A stretch of DNA of 64,000 nucleotides from Aradus depressus (Eukaryota; Arthropoda; Insecta; Hemiptera; Aradidae): positions 13,836,222 through 13,900,221 of the forward strand of contig OY759222.1 of NCBI GenBank assembly GCA_963662175.1. The letters are read 5' to 3'. The notes below the pieces were generated by a model. It had not been told where the DNA came from, did no database searches, and worked only from the letters and a program-made list of their open reading frames with translations. Positions 53,016-62,909 of the stretch are shown here, piece by piece (the first letter of the stretch is position 1; every line of letters begins with the position of its first letter). Made by a program: the position numbers and the translations under genes.

Positions 53016-55892
53016 CAAGCAAAGGAAACTAAACCCAGGAACTCACATCCCCCAGAAAGGCCGGTCACCGAGGGGGATCACGACTTTCACCTCCCATACA
53101 CAGCAACAACAAAGAAAACAACAAACCAAAACCACCCCAAAAATCAGAAGTTAATTGAAATAGCAACACTAAATGTTAGAACTCTACTTTCAGAATGGAG
53201 AATAGAAGAAATGGAGAAGGCACTCTCAAAAACCAACATCAAAATTCTAGGAATGGCAGAAGTTAGAAGGAAAGGAGAAAAAATAGTTTCAAGAAAAAAT
53301 GCATACAGTCTTCTATCTTTTGGAAATGAAAATGGCACGAAAGGAATTGGTTTCATGATACATGATGACCTCAAAAAAGACATTGAAGAATTTCAGGGAA
53401 TATCAGACAGAATTGGTATGCTTGTTATAAAAATTGGAAAAAATAAAAAAATGACTATAATCCAAGTGTACGCTCCCACCACTACGTCAAGTGAAGAAGA
53501 TAGCGACAACTTCTATAACCAACTAAGAGACACAATAAATAAAGTAACTGTGAATAACAGAAACTTACTAGTGGTTATGGGAGACATGAACTCTCAGGTA
53601 GGGAAAAGGGAACCGTAAGGGATATGGGAAGCGTAATGAAAGAGGAAGGAAGATGATAGCATTCTGCCAAGAATTAAATCTTAAGATTATAAACTCCCTT
53701 TTCAAAAAACGTGCAGGGAAGAGGTGGACCTGGCTGTCTCCAAATGGCAAGCATAGAAATGAAATAGATTTTGTAATATCCCCCAACCCATCAATATTTC
53801 AAAATGTAGAAGCAACCGGCCATTTCTCTTTCCAAACGGACCATAGACTACTAAGAGCCATTATATCAATTCCGAAACGTCCCTATAAACAAAATAAGAC
53901 CTACTTCCCGAAACCATCTCAAATGCATGAACAAACGTATGTAGAAGAAATAAGGAAGGGAATAGAAGACATCGAAAAAATAGGAGCAGACGAACAGGAA
54001 TTTTATGATCAAATAGAAAATATGATTCTAAAAAGTGCGAGGAAGGCAGCTATACCAGAGGCCAGAAGGGAGGGAAAACTAAGTAGAGAGACGCTCGAGA
54101 TGATTAAAGAAAGGGAGAGTACAATAGCATCTGTAAGAAGGTCAAATATCATATAAGGAAGGACGTTGAGGAAAATGACCACCGAGTGGTAGAAGAGGTA
54201 ATCCAGAGGAGTGTGGGAGTAAAGAAGGCCAAGAAGATGCTGGCACCTGGAAGGTCCTGGATCACAGGTTTACAGGGAAAAGATGGAGTCACAAGAAGAA
54301 AACGGGAAGACATTCTGGAGGTAGCCACAAAATTCTACACGCAACTTTACAGAAGCGAACACTCTCACTCCTGGAAATGCAGCTCAACTCCAACTAAGGA
54401 AGAAATATTTCCGGACTTTCTGGAGGAAGAAATAATGTTAATAACAAAAGCACTGAAAACAGAAAAAGCACCGGGACGAGATAAAATCTTCAACGAACTA
54501 TTAAAAATACCAAAAGAAGATATGGTACCTCTTATGACCCAACTTTTTAACAAGGTAAAAAACAGCGGAAAGATACCAAGACAGTGGTGGTTTTCTGACG
54601 TAATACTGTTACATAAAAAAGGAAATATTTCAGATCTAAAAAATTACAGGCCAATTAGCTTGACGCCAGCTATAGGAAAAACATTTTCAAAAGCCCTTCA
54701 GATGAGATTAAAACCAACTCTTTTAGAAAACCAACCACCTGAGCAAGCCGGATTTCGAAAAGGCTACTCCACCATAGACAACCTTCACTCAGTGAACCAG
54801 CTCATCGAGAAATGTAAGGAATACCAAAAAGATATCTACATGGCCTTCATCGACTACTCAAAGGCCTTTGACTCAGTCAACCACGACTTTCTCTTTAGAA
54901 GTCTGGAGCGGCAAGGGGTGAACCACAAAATGATAGAAATAATAAGAAACTGGTATCTGAACAGCAAATCTAGAGTAACCCTAGAAATGCCAGGTCCGGA
55001 CTTTCAGTTGGGAAGATGAGTAAAACAAGGGGACCCTCTGTCCCCGGATCTATTCAACTGCATACTGGAGCAAGTATACCGAGATCTCAACTGGGAAAAA
55101 TACGGAGTCAATGTTAATGGAACGAAAATTACCAACTTACGATTTTCTGATGACGTCGTTATTTTTGCTAATACCCCAGAGGAGCTATCGAGTATGCTGA
55201 GTGAGCTGAATGATGCTGGGAAAAAGGCAGGACTTGAGATAAACTTCCAAAAAACAGTCATTCTGGCAAATGGGAAAACGGAAGAAATAAGTCTGGACGG
55301 GAAGAAGTTAAACTGGGTTGAAGAAGCCGTTTACCTAGGACAACTACTTTCATTCAAGAATGGCCTAAAAAAGGAATTAAATCGGCGAATCGCACTTGGA
55401 TGGAAGAAATATTGGTCCTACAAATATATCTTCAAAAGCAGAATGGCCATGGACCTGAAGAAAAAGGTGTTCGACTGCTGCATCACTCCTTGTCTAACGT
55501 ACGGATCCCAAACCTGGGCTCTCTCCCAAGATGTGCTGAGGAGCTTAGAGGTTACTCAAAGAGCAATGGAGAGAAGCATGCTGGGAATTAAGAAAAAGGA
55601 TAAAATACGGAACTCCGAAATAAGAAAAAAGACAGGAGTACGGGACGTGAAGGAAGTGGTGCTGCAACAAAAGTGGAAATGGGCAGGACATGTGGCGAGG
55701 ATGGAAGAAGGAAGATGGGCCAAGAGGATGACAGAGTGGTACCCGATATACCTGAAGAGAAGAAGAGGAAGACAACTGGTGCGGTGGCGGGACGATCTAG
55801 ACAGGACAGTGGGGAGTCTCTGGCACAGGTCGGCCTGGGACAGGAGTGCATGGAAGAAAATGGGAGAGGCCTATGCCCAAAGATGGGCCTAG
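53016..55892 (+). pseudogene. RTE-like retrotransposon ORF2: endonuclease and reverse transcriptase, disrupted
   Basis: The endonuclease starts with LIEIATLNVRTLLSE (about 53150) and includes ILGMAEVRRKGE (the catalytic E), QVYAPTT and VVMGDMNSQVG. A frameshift near 53600-53618 moves to the next frame (NERGRKMIAFCQELNLKIIN, WTWLSPNGKHRNEIDFVI, FQTDHRLL with the D-H pair). A second shift near 54120-54140 restores the first frame (YHIRKDVEENDHRVVEEVIQ). The RT has EKAPGRDKI, LKNYRPISLTPAIGKTFSKA, EQAGFRKGYSTIDN, MAFIDYSKAFDSVNH, a TGA at 55017-55019 before VKQGDPLSPDLFN, and FSDDVVIFA in place of the usual F/Y-A-DD. The C-terminus is LTYGSQTWALSQDVLRSLEV ... WKWAGHVARMEEGRWAKR. There is no ATG between the ORF1 stop and 53211 in this frame. 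Confidence 0.88.
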
Positions 55893-56149
55893 TTTCAAAT
55901 GTATATAAATATCTAGTAATACTATTGTTATACTATTACACTAAAGAAGAAATAAAAAAGGCTATTATTATTATTATTATTAAGTCAGGGGTTGTGGGGA
56001 AAATGGGGGAAAAATGGAACAAGTTGGACATGTTATATGTTGTTGTGTTTAATTTTCCAAGTGCTACATCAGTTGTCAATTTGAGTGGTGTTGTAATGTG
56101 ACTGAGGGATGTATGTGAGATTCAGCAGCAGCTAAGATGGCATTGTCAA

Positions 56150-57620
56150 TGTACGTCGTAACATGGAGTTGTAAAGCGTGTATAACAAAGGTGATAGAAT
56201 AGACCCTTGCGAAACGACTGCAATGAAGCGACAACAGAGACGTGCCAGGCGACGAAGTTTATGTGTGCTAAATATGACTGTAGGATGGGGTATTGTGTGG
56301 GAGTAATGGCCTCAATTTGTAATGATACTATACTATCTGAGTGCTACGACTGTAGGATGAGATAGTATGTGTGTGGAAGTAATGCCCTCAATTTGTGAAG
56401 ATAGTATTGTATCTTCACAAATTGAGGGCATTACTTCCACACACATACTATCTCATCCTACAGTCTGTGTGCTAAATATGACTGTAGAATGAGGTAGTAT
56501 GTGTGTGGAAGTAATGCCCTCAATTTGTGAAGATACTATACTATCTGTGTGCTAAATATGACTGTAGAATGAGGTAGTATGTGTGTGGAAGTAATGCCCT
56601 CAATTTGTGAAGATAGTATTGTATCTTCACAAATTGAGGGCATTACTTCCACACACATACTATCTCATCCTACAGTCTGAGTGCTAAATATGACTGTAGA
56701 ATGAGGTAGTATGTGTGTGGAAGTAATGCCCTCAATTTGTGAAGATACTATACTATCTGTGTGCTAAATATGACTGTAGAATGAGGTAGTATGTGTGTGG
56801 AAGTAATGCCCTCAATTTGTGAAGATACTATACTATCTGAGTGCTAAATATGACTGTAGAATGAAGTAGTATGTGTGTGGAAGTAATGACCTCAGTTTGT
56901 ATAGATATTATACTATCTGTGTGCTAAATATGACTGTAGAATGAGGGAGTATGTGTGTGGGAGTAATGCCCTCAATTTGTGAAGATACTATACTATCTGA
57001 GTGCTAAATATGACTGTAGAATGAGGTAGTATGTGTGTGGAAGTAATGCCCTCAATTTGTGAAGATACTATACTATCTGAGTGCTAAATATGACTGTAGA
57101 ATGAAGTAGTATGTGAGTGGAAGTAATGCCCTCAATTTGTGAAGATACTATACTATCTGAGTGCTAAATATGACTGTAGAATGAAGTAGCATGTGTGTGG
57201 AAGTAATGACCTCAGTTTGTATAGATATTATACTATCTGTGTGCTAAATATGACTGTAGAATGAGGTAGTATGTGTGTGGAAGTAATGCCCTCAATTTGT
57301 GAAGATACTATACTATCTGAGTGCTAAATATGACTGTTGAATGAAGTAGTATGTGTGTGGAAGTATTGACCTCAGTTTGTATAGATACTATACTCGACCA
57401 AAAGTCTGATTTACGTCAAGAAAGGTCTCTGCTGCATACAATTTATTCACCAGAGCACAAGCTATGAAATTCACAACACTGTATAACTGATGTGTTGTCC
57501 AATGTTGTGAACGGAAGCCGAACTGAAGATGTGTTATTTATGAGTGTTTTGTACAGTAATTTTCCGAAACGTTTTGAGCAAAGAGAAAGAAGACTGATAG
57601 GCGTGATGTTTTTTTGGTTT
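56150..57620 (-). pseudogene. jockey-like RT fossil split by a minisatellite
   Basis: Reading on the minus strand from 57620: ITPISLLSLCSKRFGKLLYK, a one-base frameshift, then HLQFGFRSQHWTTHQLYSVV, NFIACALVNKLYAAETFLDV, NQTFG, reaching 57400. These are the RPISLL, HQFGFR..HST and FLDV.QAFD motifs of jockey-clade RTs. The next motif, VVSQGSILSPLLYTLYNSM (GVPQGSVLSPLLY), is found only at about 56165-56215. The 80-bp repeat array at 56261-57394 sits between. Coding sequence decays further to the left of 56160. Confidence 0.82.
56261..57394. repeat. 80-bp minisatellite, about 14 units, with two inverted units
   Basis: The unit is GTGTGCTAAATATGACTGTA, GAATGAGGTAGTATGTGTGT, GGAAGTAATGCCCTCAATTT, GTGAAGATACTATACTATCT. 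Two units are inverted relative to the rest, forming near-perfect hairpins at 56349-56464 and about 56565-56677 with arms of about 52 bp and 5-6-bp loops. The last units show a diverged variant (GACCTCAGTTTGTATAGATA) interspersed, suggesting higher-order duplication of two or three units. Confidence 0.95.
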
Positions 57621-58420
57621 TAATATCATGATGATTTGTGAGTGTTTTCACTGTATGGAATAATTCCTCCACAATTTCAGTGGTAAGAAGTTCGTACAAG
57701 AAGAAGAATTCACGAATGGAGTGGCAAACCATACAAATTATATTTAACATGTTCGAAATATCAATAGGTTAAACCAAGTAAAACCCATTTGATATAAATT
57801 ACCTTGATGTATACTCACTTTACGTGCGCACCCTCGGACCATCAGGCGCCTATTTTCAGGAACAGAATAAAGTATCGTGAATGGAGGACTAAGAGAGGTA
57901 GGTAGGTAAAGTGAATTATAAATCAGGAGAGGAGATGGAAAGGGTTGCTCGTCAAGTCACTTCTAGACGGGTTGGCATTAGCAGGGTATCAGGTATCTGA
58001 TTCCAGGAGCGGGTGACATGCCTCGTTAAGAAACCTGCTCTGAAGGGCGACGAAAGACAGGATTGGCATACCCGATAAGGCGTAAAGCCTTGAGGATGCC
58101 ATTGGAGACATCAAAGCCTGGGTGAAGGGCATTATTTGCAGTTGTAAGTTAGCGGCCCTTAATTAATATATAAGGGCCCAACATGGACATATAACAAAGT
58201 AATAAGTAAATACAAAGTTATATTTAATTTAAAACAGTAAAACTTTAACTTGTCGTAACACTGAGAAAACAATAAGGAGATTCGTGAATGGTCTACTATC
58301 CAGCCTGAGACCGACTGAGGCCTCTACAATTTCTACGTCTAACAGTTCTTATTATTTTTATTTTTAAATGCATTTATGTTATTATCCTACCAACAGGTAA
58401 AAACATATTATATATATATT
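57620..58420. other. no recognised gene; probable decayed LINE sequence
   Basis: The minus strand of 57950-58140 has phrases such as GGCTTTACGCC and TTAACGAGGCATGTCACCCG, reminiscent of the C-terminal region of LINE ORF2 (for example LRALRLIGYANPVLSSPFRA-like reading), but frames are too broken to assign. The segment 58150-58420 is AT-rich. Confidence 0.35.
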
Positions 58421-58560
58421 TTTTTTTATGTCCTTTATGAAGATACAACTGTTGCTGGGGTGCAACAACTAGCATCTATGTTCATGAAGAATGGTGGCAT
58501 GAATGACGTGTGACAGGAAGGCGACCCAGTGGCAGGTTCTCGGGACGAAATTTTAACTTA
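58421..58560 (-). mobile_element. jockey-like LINE 3' UTR with A-tail
   Basis: On the minus strand it reads TTTCGTCCCGAGAACCTGCC, ACTGGGTCGCCTTCCTGTCA, GATGCTAGTTGTTGCACCCC, AGCAACAGTTGTATCTTCAT and ends in an A run (the T run at 58421-58428). It matches the 3' UTRs at 21495-21646 and 34500-34640. Instead of RT coding sequence, the block at 58561-58920 lies directly upstream. Confidence 0.8.
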
Positions 58561-58920
58561 ATTGTAGGACAAAAACATTAAGGCGTTGTCAAGGTCCACG
58601 CCGTAGATTTTCCGTGAAAACGTCGGGATAAAATCATTTTTCATTTTCTTTTCGATGCTCCCGTAGCTCTTGCATTTGCTCGGCACTAGACTTTTTAGGT
58701 TTTTTAAATTCCTTTTGATGCGAGCTTCCCTCTGATTTGCGTTTTCTATAATTCCGCGCATATTTACGATTACTATAATACGACATCTTTAATTTTTTTG
58801 CAATTTTCAATTTAAAATCGATTTTTACATATATTTCGGCTAATATTTTTATTGTTTTTCTTTGAGTCCTAGTAGTGCTACTCAAGCTCTTTACAATGAC
58901 ACCCGAATCAACGTCCTATC
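58561..58920 (-). pseudogene. basic-peptide segment joined to a jockey-type 3' UTR
   Basis: The minus frame reads SSTTRTQRKTIKILAEIYVK, SNRKYARNYRKRKSEGSSHQ, KEFKKPKKSSAEQMQELREH, RKENEK-stop. It is the inverted near-identical partner of 48560-48900. Here it is fused directly to a jockey-type 3' UTR, so the whole 58421-58920 unit may be an internally deleted, non-autonomous derivative of the jockey element whose 5' part encoded this peptide. The function of the peptide is unknown. Confidence 0.6.
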
Positions 58921-58989
58921 TAAACGTGTTATCACGCTACACTAATTTCTAATTTTACACAACGCTTATTCGCAACTATCATCCGCCGG

Positions 58990-60320
58990 CGCCCACACTA
59001 GCCCGATAAAACAATCACTGCACAACAAACACGTGACATGCTCTATCCATATTGTGACCTCAACCGTTGTTATCGCATTATTAGTCTCGTAGTTATTATC
59101 GATTGAAATCTGACAGTATTTTGTGACACAAGAAAGTTTGACCGATTATCACTGTGCTTAACGAGCGAATAGACGTTTTCACGTCAAAATTGGAAGTCTT
59201 CGACTGCGGTTTGGTAATTGTTATGTATAAGGGCCTTTAAAAAGAGCGCAGCACAAGAACCCTTAATGATTCACTTCTGAATACATTATCATTTTCTAGT
59301 TTCTTGCAGGTAAAAAGTTTTTTAAAAAAAATGTAACTCCTCCAATTTGCATCCAGGTGAAGGACTACGGCCCTTTTCCGCTTAGATAAGATAAGGAACG
59401 CCCCATAAAGATACTGCCATAAATTTACTTTAGTCCTTCCTTAACATTTTTTTGTCTTTCGTTTTTAATAATTTTCTTTTATAATAATATAAACGTTTAT
59501 TTATTATACTGTGTTAAAAAATTTGATTATTCTGCTAAAAGTATTAATAAAAAAATATCTGGCTGATTTGGCAAACCAAAGGTATTTTTGTATATAGTCA
59601 ATTTCATAGCCATAGTATTCAGGCAATAAAAAAATTGATTGATTGATAAATTGTCTCTTTCTTTCTACTTACCCCATTTTTAATAATTATTATTTTTATA
59701 CGTTTAGTATAAGTATTGTAATCGTGCGGAAAATTCGAGATCGAGTATTCAATGGAATTTCATGTTTTCTACGTCCCCTGAAAACGTTTTAGGCATTTTC
59801 GCGATGATGTCTTGTCTGTATGTGATTCGAACATTAAGCGCTCTAACTCAGAAACAATTATAGCCATAAACTTCAAATTCGAAATGAAGAGGTCGGAGAC
59901 TAATTTCACAAGATATAGCTTATATTTAGGATCTAATCATATTACTGATAGTAATAAATGTTTAGTTTATTAATATATAAAGATCATTGTTTAACAACGG
60001 TACCCTTCGGAGTGTGATTGCCACACTTCTCTGTAATATAATTTTTATTATTATTATATTCTGTAATATTATCATTTTTATATCTGTCAGTTAAGGCGCG
60101 GTAAAAATATAAAAAAATGCTGAAGGCTTTCATCACCTTGTCAAAACCATCATAGAGGTGTTTCAACACTTCTGTGTTCTACCTCGGTGCATCCTCTCCA
60201 ACATTCTATCCTGTAATTGTTAAAACTCTAATTAACAACAAAAAACAAAACAATGCTTGTGGAAAAATATATGAACAATAGTGAATACATTTAAGATTTA
60301 TAGACAGAGAGAAAACTATT
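58990..60320. other. no recognised gene
   Basis: The segment contains a block AAGTATTGTAATCGTGCGGA, AAATTCGAGATCGAGTATTC at about 59708-59750, related to the hairpin family at 24709 and the copy near 36810. Otherwise AT-rich and featureless. The start at 58990-59060 (CGCCGGCGCCCACACTAGCC) is GC-richer, but no motif is recognised. Confidence 0.4.
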
Positions 60321-60327
60321 GACAATC

Positions 60328-60648
60328 GAGGTTAGGTTAGGTTTTATGACTCATGCCCGGGCATTAACTATGAGGTCACTCTGGTGGACATGAGCCCGAC
60401 TCTACTGTGGGAGTCCTACATTTTGCCTACCCTAAATTTTTATTCACCTAGGGTAGGGGTCTTTAACGAGCACCTGACATCGCACAGGCTCGGGACCACC
60501 GCTTAACCTCCCATCCGAAGGGCGGAGTGCTTAAGTTTTATTTTACCTCCCATATAAAATAAACTAAGCGCCTGGGTCGGGTTTCGAACCCACGATCTTG
60601 AGCTCAGAAGACAAGCACGCATTCCATCGAGCTACTGGTGCCCTCTTG
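60328..60648 (-). mobile_element. tRNA-derived SINE, near full-length with small deletion
   Basis: The minus strand runs from GAGGGCACCAGTAGCTCGAT to GACTCATGCC-complement and AAACCTAACCTAACCT. About 33 bp around GAAAGAGCGCTCTGGTAGTA are missing. The 7-mer GACAATC flanks it at 60321-60327 and 60649-60655. The tail consists of AACCT units. Confidence 0.9.
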
Positions 60649-60889
60649 GACAATCAATATTATGTATTTAATTGTCATATTTTTAGGAGACTTCACTCCA
60701 AGGATAACATTTTTTTTTCATCTCATTTCATAATCAAATATATCTTCAAACCAAATATACAAGTCGCCCGGTTTGCTAGATACATGGCAAAAACTGCCGA
60801 AAAATGTCGTTTTGAAACCCATTTCTTTAGATGTTTATCTGTTTTATGCAAAAACTGTTAGTCCTCTCGAAAAATTGATTCCCGCCAAA

Positions 60890-61330
60890 AATGTTCCTCA
60901 TTAAATTTCCATTTACCACCCGGCCTCAGATTTTAGAAGAGCCCAATAGGAACAAAGGAAATATTTCTAAGTAATTTTTAAATTATAAATATGTTTTTAG
61001 ACGAAATTTTATATACAAATTCAAAACTCTATGAGATATTTTCTGCATAATCGGTCTAAGTGAAGAAGGGGGGTATAGGAGAAAAGACTTAACTCAAACA
61101 TAACCAATAACTTCCGATGTGATGGATGTATCGCCATGAAACTTTGTATTTAAATTCAAATCCCTATAACGGACGGCATCTATTAAGTTTCCGCAAAATC
61201 GGCAGAAAGAAAATGGAAATCAGAGGAGGGGGCTCAACTGAAAAATTCTAATAACTACATATGAAAAGAATGTATTGAGACAAAATTTACTATGAGAAAT
61301 GAGGACATTTTTCGATTTCCCGTGTATGTC
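60890..61330. repeat. 'TACTTCCCC' family modules
   Basis: AACTCTATGAGATATTTTCT, AATCGGTCTAAGTGAAGAAG, GATGGATGTATCGCCATGAA, CCTATAACGGACGGCATCTA and AAATCGGCAGAAAGAAAATG are successive diverged modules. The short frame at 60598-60861 lies across the SINE edge and is not supported. Confidence 0.4.
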
Positions 61331-61401
61331 CGCTATTGAGAAATTTCAAAATATACGCGATCAATCCAATATTTCTATTCTTAGGTTATTTATTAATTTT
61401 A

Positions 61402-61910
61402 ACTCATGCCCGGGCATTAATTACAAGGTCATATCGCCTACTACTAAAGCACTGGTGGACATGAGACCAGACCGACTCTATTATGGGAGTCCCAAATTTT
61501 GCCTGCTTAGGTTTACGTACTATCCAAAGGACGGCATTTATCACCTACCAGATACAGTAGAACCTCTATAAGTCGAACATCAAGGGTGACGCCAAAAAAT
61601 TCGACTTATGGAGGATTTCGACTTAGGCGGATTTTGATTCGACTTGTAGAGGTTAAGATTCATTCTAACTAATTTTGCGTTAGAGAGGTGAAATAAATAA
61701 AAATTCAAGTTACAGAGGTAACAAACATATTTATATTTATTATAAATCAACATTATTTCAAAACATCCTTAAAATAAAAAAATACGTAGTATATGTAGGT
61801 ATTAAAAAAAGTCATATCGAGGTTCGACTTAAAGAGGTTCTACTGTAAAAAACCTAAGGGCCTTTCGAACCCGCGATCTTGAGCTGAGTAAGCAAGCATT
61901 ATTTACTAAT
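61402..61910 (-). mobile_element. SINE copy interrupted by a Tigger-like MITE
   Basis: The outer pieces are AACTCATGCCCGGGCATTAA ... CCAAAGGACGGCATTTATCA, CCTACCAGA at 61402-61554 and TAAAAAACCTAAGGGCC ... CGAACCCGCGATCTTGAGCT at 61846-61905. Removing the MITE and one TA restores the SINE sequence across the break. The SINE itself has internal deletions. Confidence 0.88.
61555..61845. mobile_element. Tigger/pogo-type MITE, 291 bp
   Basis: The termini are CAGTAGAACCTCTATAAGTC at the left and GACTTAAAGAGGTTCTACTG at the right, flanked by TA at 61553-61554 and 61846-61847. Both the CAGTA..ACCTCTATAA terminus and the TA target are typical of Tigger/pogo. Internal tandem-like motifs TTCGACTTATGGAGG, TTCGACTTAGGCGG and TTCGACTTGTAGAGG follow the left end. 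There is no transposase. Confidence 0.93.
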
Positions 61911-62339
61911 TATTTTTCAGTAAAATTGGACAATATCCCGTTGTCTGATCCAGGCAGTCTGTCCACTCTTAATATTCCTTACAACTTTTTATTTTGAAAA
62001 ATGTTTTGATTAAATTTTAAAATATTATTAAAACGATAAAGTATATAATTTTGTCTGGTTGAATTACGTGCCTGCCAAGAGACTGTGTGGCTGTTTACCG
62101 AAGTTTTGCTAACCTCGACAGAATGTCACGTCTTCAGATCTCCTCAACTTCTTAATTAAATCTTTCCCCTCGGTTACATCTTTCTTTGAACCTCCTCAAG
62201 GTCATCAACTTGGCAACCTTGCGAACTAACCTCCAACTGTTCAATCGCTTCGAATCAATGAACTCAGTTTGTGACCATTAAATTGCTTAAATTTTGTTAT
62301 AATCGGATCTATAAATAAATAAATGATAAATTCCCAGAA

Positions 62340-62541
62340 TAAATAATTCAACTAAAATTTCGCTTTCTCTCCAAAAATATACCGTTTGTACTAAAAATCA
62401 ATAGTTGACTTATATAGCGACTTCTGAATGTTCTGTCGATATATTCAATACAACGACAGTTATTAGTCTTTTCGAGTCTTGATCCCTTCTTTCCTTTCGG
62501 CCGATATTGCAGAAAATTTATAGGCGTCGTCCATATGTGAT
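62340..62541 (+). repeat. 'TACTTCCCC' family fragment
   Basis: AATAATTCAACTAAAATTTC, GCTTTCTCTCC, TGACTTATATAGCGACTTCT and CAACGACAGTTATTAGTCTT belong to the family's left half. The SINE at 62553-62898 inserted into it, and the family sequence resumes at 62910. Confidence 0.5.
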
Positions 62542-62552
62542 TTTGATTTTAT

Positions 62553-62898
62553 AGGTTAGGTTAAGTTTTATTACTCATGCCCGGGCTTTAACTACAAGGT
62601 CATATCACCTACTACCAGAGCTTCTTTCGTCACTCTGGTGGACATTAGCCCGTCTCTACTATGGGAGTCCTAAATTTTGCCTACTCTAAATTTTTATTCA
62701 CATAGGGCAGGGGTCTTTAATGAGTACCTGACATCGTACAGGCTCGGGACCATCGCTTAACGTCCCATTCGAAGGACGGCGTTCTTAAGTTTATTTTACC
62801 TCCCAGATAAAATAAACTAAGGGCCTCGGTCGGGTTTCGAATCCACGTTATTGAGCTCAGAAGGCAAGCACACATACCACTGAGCTACTGGCGCCCTC
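62553..62898 (-). mobile_element. tRNA-derived SINE, full-length copy with 11-bp target duplication
   Basis: The minus strand runs from GAGGGCGCCAGTAGCTCAGT (box A) and GGATTCGAAACCCG (box B) to the AACCT tail. The perfect 11-mer TTTGATTTTAT flanks it at 62542-62552 and 62899-62909. The insertion interrupts a TACTTCCCC-family element. This is the best-bounded SINE copy in the window (346 bp). Confidence 0.96.
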
Positions 62899-62909
62899 TT
62901 TGATTTTAT

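Larger units (their letters stand above)
51806..55980 (+). mobile_element. near-complete RTE-like non-LTR retrotransposon, 4.2 kb
   Basis: The perfect 11-mer TAAGTCAGGGG occurs at 51795-51805 and 55981-55991, defining both ends. The 5' end has a 16-bp tandem duplication (ACTTTCCATCTTGGGG, ACTTTCCATCTTGG). A 5' UTR of about 420 bp precedes ORF1 (52227-53015), followed by an endonuclease/RT ORF2 (53016-55892) and a short 3' UTR ending in (ATT)n at 55962-55980. The tail and the ORF2 C-terminus (QTWAL...RAMERSMLGI...WAGHVARM) fit RTE-like elements of insects. The intact target duplication indicates a relatively recent insertion, yet ORF2 has two frameshifts and one stop. Confidence 0.92.
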
